Shown here: in pieces, positions 42,866-47,293 of the stretch
Position numbering within the stretch: the stretch's first letter is position 1
How the letters are laid out: each line of letters opens with the position of its first letter
Assembly: GCA_019112965.1 (NCBI GenBank)
Contig: DXIH01000041.1
Coordinates: 1 to 47,293 of the forward strand
Length of the DNA stretch: 47,293 nt
Direction: 5' to 3'
Source of the DNA: Candidatus Sphingomonas excrementigallinarum
Lineage (GTDB): Bacteria; Pseudomonadota; Alphaproteobacteria; Sphingomonadales; Sphingomonadaceae
Program-made: the position numbers and the translations under genes
Notes under the pieces: model-generated
Seen by the model: only the letters and a program-made list of their open reading frames with translations
The model's database searches: none
Told to the model about the DNA's origin: nothing

Positions 42866-44104
42866 ATGGGATATAACCACCGCAAATCTTGTCGACGGGA
42901 TAGATGGGCTTTCCTGGCACTGGTGATGACCGCGCTGATACTGATGCCTGGCGCTGCATCGGCGCAGGACAGGCCACCGCTGTATGGTGGCGCGGCGTTG
43001 GCACTGGATGCCGCGCAATATGCGGCGATCTCCGGCCAGACCCCGGTGGCAGCGGGGCGCGAACTGGCGTTGCAGGACGCGTCGGTGCCACTGACCGATG
43101 CGCTCAAGGTCGAATTTTCCGGTCGCCTTGCGGGCGTGTCGGTGGGGCATGCTCCCTTCCATATCGATGTCTTGTTGACTGGCGACGAACCTGTCGTCGA
43201 CCGGGTGGTACAGCTCGCCGGAAGTCCGGTGCTGGTTCGCTTCCGTACCGGGGCCTATGCTACGCACGACCAACTCGTCACCGCGCTCGCGCTTCACCAG
43301 ACCGAAATCCGCGCGAGCCTGACCCAGCCGCCGGGTATGGGCGTCGATCCCCGGATCGGGGCGCTCGTCGTCATGGTGGCCCAAGCCGATGCCGCAGCGG
43401 AGCCGGGCGATGCCCTGCGCGATCGGATCGCCCGGATCGCGGGTGTGCCGGTGCGGATCGCGACGCTGGACGCGCCCGACATCGATCTGGCGGACCTCCA
43501 GGGCGGCGCGCGGCTGACCGGCATCGATCCCGCCAACGGCCGTCGCTATGCCTGCACCAGCGGCTTCGTCGTCCGGCGAAGCGATGCCAGCGCCGTCGTG
43601 ACCGCCGCCCATTGCCCGGATAACCTGGTCTGGACCGATCCCGAGCGCCGCGAGCATCCGTTGCCGTTCCTCGGGCAATGGGGATGGGGCTATCAGGATG
43701 TGCAGGTGAACGGCAGCCCGGTGACGCTGCCGCCTGCCTTCTGGAGCGATACCGCCAAGACGATCAGCCGAACCGTCACGGGTGCGCGATCCCGCGATCA
43801 GACTCGCGCGGGCGACATCGTCTGTCATCGGGGCGAACGCACGGGCTATAGCTGCGCCGAGGTCTGGATACCCAATTTCGCGCCTGCCGGGGATTTGTGC
43901 GGCGGCGCCTGTACCCCGACCTGGGTCGCGGTGCGCGGGCCGACCTGTCGCAGCGGCGACAGCGGCGGGCCGGTCTTTCTGGGCGGCACCGCGTACGGCA
44001 TCGTCAAGGGCGGCAGCTATCGCGGCGGAGACGGCAGCTGTGCCTTTTACTACTATATGTCGCTCGATTTCCTGCCCGACGGGTGGTTGCTGGCGACCGG
44101 CTGA
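42866..44104 (+). CDS. Secreted trypsin-fold serine protease with pro-domain (S1, streptogrisin-like)
   Basis: 412 aa. Signal peptide ends after GAASA (residue 33). About residues 34-225 look like a pro-region of the alpha-lytic/streptogrisin kind (FSGRLAGVSVGHAPFHIDVLL, DPRIGALVVMVAQADAA). The protease domain starts near YACTSGFVVRR, with His249 in VVTAAHC, a probable Asp in the WGYQDVQVNG region and Ser366 in CRSGDSGGPVFLG, the complete catalytic triad, with several Cys pairs for disulfides. No good ribosome-binding site precedes the ATG at 42866, so the exact start is open. It would act in the periplasm or outside the cell. Confidence 0.85.
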   Translation: MGYNHRKSCRRDRWAFLALVMTALILMPGAASAQDRPPLYGGAALALDAAQYAAISGQTPVAAGRELALQDASVPLTDALKVEFSGRLAGVSVGHAPFHIDVLLTGDEPVVDRVVQLAGSPVLVRFRTGAYATHDQLVTALALHQTEIRASLTQPPGMGVDPRIGALVVMVAQADAAAEPGDALRDRIARIAGVPVRIATLDAPDIDLADLQGGARLTGIDPANGRRYACTSGFVVRRSDASAVVTAAHCPDNLVWTDPERREHPLPFLGQWGWGYQDVQVNGSPVTLPPAFWSDTAKTISRTVTGARSRDQTRAGDIVCHRGERTGYSCAEVWIPNFAPAGDLCGGACTPTWVAVRGPTCRSGDSGGPVFLGGTAYGIVKGGSYRGGDGSCAFYYYMSLDFLPDGWLLATG

Positions 44105-44167
44105 GGGATCGCATGGCGCCGCAGCAGCGTTGGTTTTTCATTGGCAGACAGCGATGAAGGCGACGGC

Positions 44168-45172
44168 ATGAAGGCGATGATCCTCGATGCACCCGGCGGG
44201 CTGGACCGTTTGCGGATGGTCGAACGACCCGATCCCGGTGCGCCGGGACCGGGCATGATCCGGGTTCGGCTTCATGCCACCTCGCTCAACTATCACGACT
44301 ATGGCGTGGTATCGGGCAGGATGCCGACCGAGGATGGTCGCATCCCCATGGCGGACGGTGCAGGCATCGTCGAGGCAGTGGGCGAAGGCGTGAGCGACTT
44401 CGTCGCGGGCGATGCGGTCGTCTCCTGCTTCTTTCCCGACTGGCAGGAAGGTCCGCCGCGCATCGGCGATTTCCTGCGTGTTCCTGGGGATGGGATCGAT
44501 GGCTATGCCTGCGAACTGGTGATGGCGCCCGCCACCGCCTTCACCCGGGGTCCCAAGGGCTATGACCACGCGGAAGCGGCAACGATCACCACCGCCGGGC
44601 TGACAGCCTGGCGAAGCCTGGTCGTCGATGGCGGGTTGAAGGCCGGGGACCGGGTGCTCGTCCTCGGCACGGGTGGCGTGTCGATCTGGGCGCTTCAGAT
44701 CGCTCGCATGATGGGCGCGCAGGTCATCGTCACCTCTTCCTCCGACGAAAAGCTGGAACGGGCGCGATCGCTGGGGGCCGCGCATACGATGAACTATCGC
44801 ACCCATTCGGAATGGGGAAAGCTGGTCCATGACTGGGCCGGTGAAGGCGTCGACCATGTGGTGGAGGTCGGTGGGCCGGGAACGCTGGCCCAGTCGATCA
44901 ACGCGGTTCGCATCGGCGGGCATATCCACCTGATCGGGGTGCTGACCGGCTTTGCGGGCGACGTTCCCACGGCGACCCTCATGAGCAAACAGGCTCGGTT
45001 GCAGGGCCTGATCGTCGGTAGCCGCCGGATGCAGATGGAATTCGTCCGCGCGCTGGATGAGGCGGCTTTCCGTCCCGTGATCGACCGCTGCTTTGCGCTG
45101 GATCAACTGGCCGACGCCTTTCGCCTTCAGGAAAGGGGCGGGCATTTCGGCAAGATCGCCGTGACCTTCTGA
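44168..45172 (+). CDS. MDR-family alcohol dehydrogenase / quinone oxidoreductase-like
   Basis: 334-aa NAD(P)H-dependent medium-chain dehydrogenase. It starts MKAMILDAPGGLDRLRMVERP and has the MDR segments LHATSLNYHDYGVVSG, the nucleotide-binding LVLGTGGVSIWALQIARMMGA and the C-terminal GGHFGKIAVTF. It lacks the catalytic Cys and structural Cys cluster of zinc alcohol dehydrogenases, which places it nearer the quinone-oxidoreductase branch. The start at 44168 is the family one and has GAAGG at a normal distance; the in-frame ATG at 44141 adds nine odd residues. It overlaps the next gene by one base (TGATG). Confidence 0.88.
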   Translation: MKAMILDAPGGLDRLRMVERPDPGAPGPGMIRVRLHATSLNYHDYGVVSGRMPTEDGRIPMADGAGIVEAVGEGVSDFVAGDAVVSCFFPDWQEGPPRIGDFLRVPGDGIDGYACELVMAPATAFTRGPKGYDHAEAATITTAGLTAWRSLVVDGGLKAGDRVLVLGTGGVSIWALQIARMMGAQVIVTSSSDEKLERARSLGAAHTMNYRTHSEWGKLVHDWAGEGVDHVVEVGGPGTLAQSINAVRIGGHIHLIGVLTGFAGDVPTATLMSKQARLQGLIVGSRRMQMEFVRALDEAAFRPVIDRCFALDQLADAFRLQERGGHFGKIAVTF

Positions 45173-46470
45173 TGGTTGAGGCGCAGGATATCGCGGGCGC
45201 AGTTATCGACCCCAACTGGCCGCATGTCGTGATCGTCGGCGCTGGCTTTGGCGGGCTGGCGACCGCGCAGGGGCTGGCGCGCGCCCCGGTGCGGGTCACG
45301 GTGATCGATCGCAACAATTACCACCTGTTCGTGCCGCTCCTCTATCAGGTGGCGACCGCTGCCCTGTCCCCCGCCGATGTCGCGGAGCCGATCCGTCATG
45401 TGCTGGGCCGCTACCCCAATATCCGGGTCGTGCTGGGCGAGGTGGCGCGGGTCGATCCCGAATCGCGGGAACTCGCCTTGGCCACGGGCGAAACGCTTCG
45501 CTATGATCGGCTGGTTGTCGCGACGGGCTCGACCAGCAGCTATTTCGGGCATGACGAATGGCGCCGCCATGCCCCTGCCTGCAAGTCGATTGAGGAGGCG
45601 CGGGTCATCCGATCGCGCGTGCTGGGGGCGTTCGAGGAAGCGGAGCGCGACGGGGCCGCGGATCGCGAGGCGTTGATGACCTTCATCATCGTCGGCGGCG
45701 GCCCGACCGGCGTCGAACTGGCGGGGTCGGTCGCCGAACTCGCACGCCATGCGTTGACATCCGATTTTCGCAGGATCAGGCCGGAAACCGCAAAGATCAT
45801 CCTGGTCGAGGGCGGGCCCCGTATCCTGTCGGCCTTTCCCGATTCGCTCGCCACCTATGCCGAACGCGCGCTCAAGCGACTGGGCGTCCAAGTGATGACC
45901 GATATGCCGGTCGAGTCGATTACCAAGCACGGATTGACCGCCGGAGGGCGGTTCATCCCGGCACGTACCGTGCTCTGGGGCGCGGGTATCGAGCCGACCG
46001 GGGCGGCCAAGCTGCTTGGCGTGCCGCCGGGGCAGGGTGGCCGGGTGGCCGTACGATCCGACCTCAGTGTGGAAGGGCTGGAAAATGTCTATGCGCTGGG
46101 TGACGTCGCGGCCTGCCTGGACGAAGAGGGCAAGCCTCTGCCCGGTTTGGCGCAGGTCGCTCAGCAACAGGGCGATTATCTGGGCAAGGCATTATGGGCG
46201 CAGCTGACCGGCGGTGCGGCTCCCAAGCCGTTTCGCTTTCATAATCGCGGCAATGCCGCGATCATCGGGCGTCACGCTGCCATCTTCGATTTCGGGCGTT
46301 TCCGGATGAAGGGCTATCCGGCCTGGATGCTATGGGCGATCGTCCACGTCGTGCTGCTGGTCAATTTCGCGCAGCGTATCCGGGTCAGCCTGCAATGGCT
46401 GTGGCGCTATCTGACCTATCGTCGAGGTGCCCGGATCATCACCACGCCCCATTCTCGCCCGTCGAGCTGA
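45172..46470 (+). CDS. ndh: Type II NADH dehydrogenase (NDH-2)
   Basis: Single-subunit FAD enzyme that passes electrons from NADH to quinone without pumping protons, on the inner face of the membrane. The 432-aa protein has the FAD motif VIVGAGFGGLA (GAGFGG at 23-28), NNYHLFVPLLYQVATAAL, the NADH motif IIVGGGPTGVELAG (GGGPTG at 175-180), the YALGDVAAC FAD-binding segment and the LAQVAQQQGDYLGKAL quinone-site stretch. The C-terminal amphipathic/hydrophobic region (PAWMLWAIVHVVLLVNF, LQWLWRYLTY) would anchor it to the membrane. It is coupled to the dehydrogenase upstream and convergent with the GntR gene. Confidence 0.9.
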   Translation: MVEAQDIAGAVIDPNWPHVVIVGAGFGGLATAQGLARAPVRVTVIDRNNYHLFVPLLYQVATAALSPADVAEPIRHVLGRYPNIRVVLGEVARVDPESRELALATGETLRYDRLVVATGSTSSYFGHDEWRRHAPACKSIEEARVIRSRVLGAFEEAERDGAADREALMTFIIVGGGPTGVELAGSVAELARHALTSDFRRIRPETAKIILVEGGPRILSAFPDSLATYAERALKRLGVQVMTDMPVESITKHGLTAGGRFIPARTVLWGAGIEPTGAAKLLGVPPGQGGRVAVRSDLSVEGLENVYALGDVAACLDEEGKPLPGLAQVAQQQGDYLGKALWAQLTGGAAPKPFRFHNRGNAAIIGRHAAIFDFGRFRMKGYPAWMLWAIVHVVLLVNFAQRIRVSLQWLWRYLTYRRGARIITTPHSRPSS

Positions 46471-46476
46471 GTGGGA

Positions 46477-47121
46477 TCAGCGACTGAGTTGCGCGCGAAG
46501 ATCGATCAGCGTCGCGCCGATATGCTCGCGCAGAAAGCCTGCCACCTGCGCCTCGTCCCGCGCGAGCCAGGCCTGGAGCAGGGCGTGGTGCTCCTCATGC
46601 GCACGGTCCTCGCGACCGGCGGGCTTCAGATGCTGGACGACATAGCGTTCGGCCAGAACCTGTAGCCGCTCGATCAGCTGGAAGGTCAGAGCCGCCCCGA
46701 GCGGACGGACCAGCGCCAGGTGGAAGGCGCGATTGCGATGGGCGACCTCGTGCAGTGCATCCCGCGCGGCGACATCCAGCGCGCTCAATGCCTCGCGCGC
46801 GGCGGCCTGATCGTCGGGCGTGGCGACCCGCGAGGCACGGGCTGCGGCATCGGGCTCCAGGGCCAGGCGGAGTTCGTAAATCTCCTCGGCCTCTCCCGCA
46901 CCTAGCGAGCGGACGAAAAAGCCGCGATTGGCCTGGCTGGTCAGCAGTCCTTCCTGCTCCAGCCGGGCGAGCGCCTCGCGCAAGGGGATCTTGCTGACGC
47001 CCAGTTCATTGGCCAGCGCGTCCTGCCGGATCGGCTGCTCTTCGGGCAGATCGCCGCTGATGATCCGCTCGCGAATGATCGTGAAGATCTGCTCCGACAG
47101 GGTGCGAACGACAAGGCTCAT
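46477..47121 (-). CDS. GntR/FCD-family regulator, paralogue of the one at 37414
   Basis: 214-aa regulator with the winged helix (IRQDALANELGVSKIPLREALARLEQEGLL) and FCD domain with matching His positions (NRAFHLALVRP, AHEEHHALL, REHIGATL). It is similar over the whole length to the GntR protein of the hydroxyproline cluster, including the DNA-reading segment, so it may bind the same or a very similar operator. Its ATG at 47121 faces the right edge of the window; whatever lies beyond, divergent or upstream, is a candidate target. Effector unknown. Confidence 0.92.
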   Translation of the reverse strand: MSLVVRTLSEQIFTIIRERIISGDLPEEQPIRQDALANELGVSKIPLREALARLEQEGLLTSQANRGFFVRSLGAGEAEEIYELRLALEPDAAARASRVATPDDQAAAREALSALDVAARDALHEVAHRNRAFHLALVRPLGAALTFQLIERLQVLAERYVVQHLKPAGREDRAHEEHHALLQAWLARDEAQVAGFLREHIGATLIDLRAQLSR

Positions 47122-47293
47122 GATTTCTCTCGTGCCGACAGGCCGGGAGGAGCCTGTTTTTAACGGTAAATGTGACGGTTTAGCGCGGCAACATAGACCC
47201 GATCATCGCGGCCTGCCAAGTGTGTATTACATGGGCGGAACAGCTTCGCTAAGTTCTTGCAACCAGGCCGAAGCGGTGCCGTCCGACGGTGCC
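47122..47293. other. Upstream region of the right-hand GntR gene
   Basis: 172 bases without a supported gene. It holds the promoter of the GntR gene and a weak palindrome TGTATTACA (47223-47231) resembling the GTATAC elements with one extra base. The sequence runs off the window edge. Confidence 0.4.

Noticed and set aside
42791..43828. N-terminal extension of the small lipoprotein gene
   Set aside because: Lies antisense to the protease gene; the lipobox signal needs the ATG at 42790, which has a good ribosome-binding site.
1..47293. CRISPR array, rRNA/tRNA genes, prophage or insertion sequence
   Set aside because: I looked for regularly spaced repeats, cloverleaf-type sequence, transposase motifs and phage structural genes and saw none; a tRNA could still be missed by eye.

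Overview
The window is GC-rich chromosomal DNA whose gene content points to an alphaproteobacterium of the Sphingomonas group. Evidence for this is the aroK-aroB and xerD-accA neighbourhood, the fused cysNC, the ast arginine genes beside an M20 hydrolase, the FCD-type GntR regulators, and two copies of a GTTCAGCCTGAGCGAAGTCG-type palindromic repeat that I recall as common in sphingomonad genomes. No rRNA, tRNA, CRISPR array, prophage or insertion sequence was seen. The species cannot be fixed from the sequence alone.

Left part (1-9347): the 3' part of xylB and complete xylA (xylose to xylulose 5-phosphate), then a convergent aromatic/aspartate aminotransferase. A Crp/Fnr-type regulator precedes a four-gene stress-type operon (SRPBCC protein, zinc MDR dehydrogenase, SDR, YciF-like DUF892 protein) that has a perfect TTGAT-N4-ATCAA box in front of it. 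A ZIP-type metal transporter lies opposite.

Middle part (9459-28447): sulfate activation on the minus strand (cysD-cysNC-cysQ); an arginine succinyltransferase set (M20 hydrolase-astA-astB plus a small membrane protein); an outer-membrane DUF481 protein, rppH and an HSL-type esterase; a histone-deacetylase-like protein and a photolyase; aroK-aroB plus a tiny DUF2256 protein; a secreted protein of unknown function joined to xerD and followed by accA; two small Flp-type pilins; and a MutT-type Nudix protein.

Right part (28393-39564), the most unusual region: a large secreted DUF5695-like protein diverges from a run encoding a secreted GH127/GH146-type beta-L-arabinofuranosidase, a DpkA/LhpD-type cyclic imino-acid reductase, an exported DUF885 metallopeptidase-like protein, an LhpC-type hydroxyproline-pathway deaminase, a GntR/FCD regulator and an APC amino-acid permease. 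The GH127 gene and lhpC are preceded by the same promoter design (TTGACC, 17 bp, -10, then a GTATAC palindrome). I infer one regulon for using arabinosylated, hydroxyproline-rich plant cell-wall glycoproteins (extensin type): sugar removal, peptide cleavage, uptake and hydroxyproline breakdown.

Far right (39528-47293): a broken MHYT-EAL cyclic-di-GMP phosphodiesterase gene, a TetR regulator with three matching palindromic operators, two poorly characterised proteins, a small lipoprotein, a secreted S1-type protease, an MDR dehydrogenase translationally coupled to a type II NADH dehydrogenase, and a second GntR/FCD regulator closely similar to the one in the hydroxyproline cluster.
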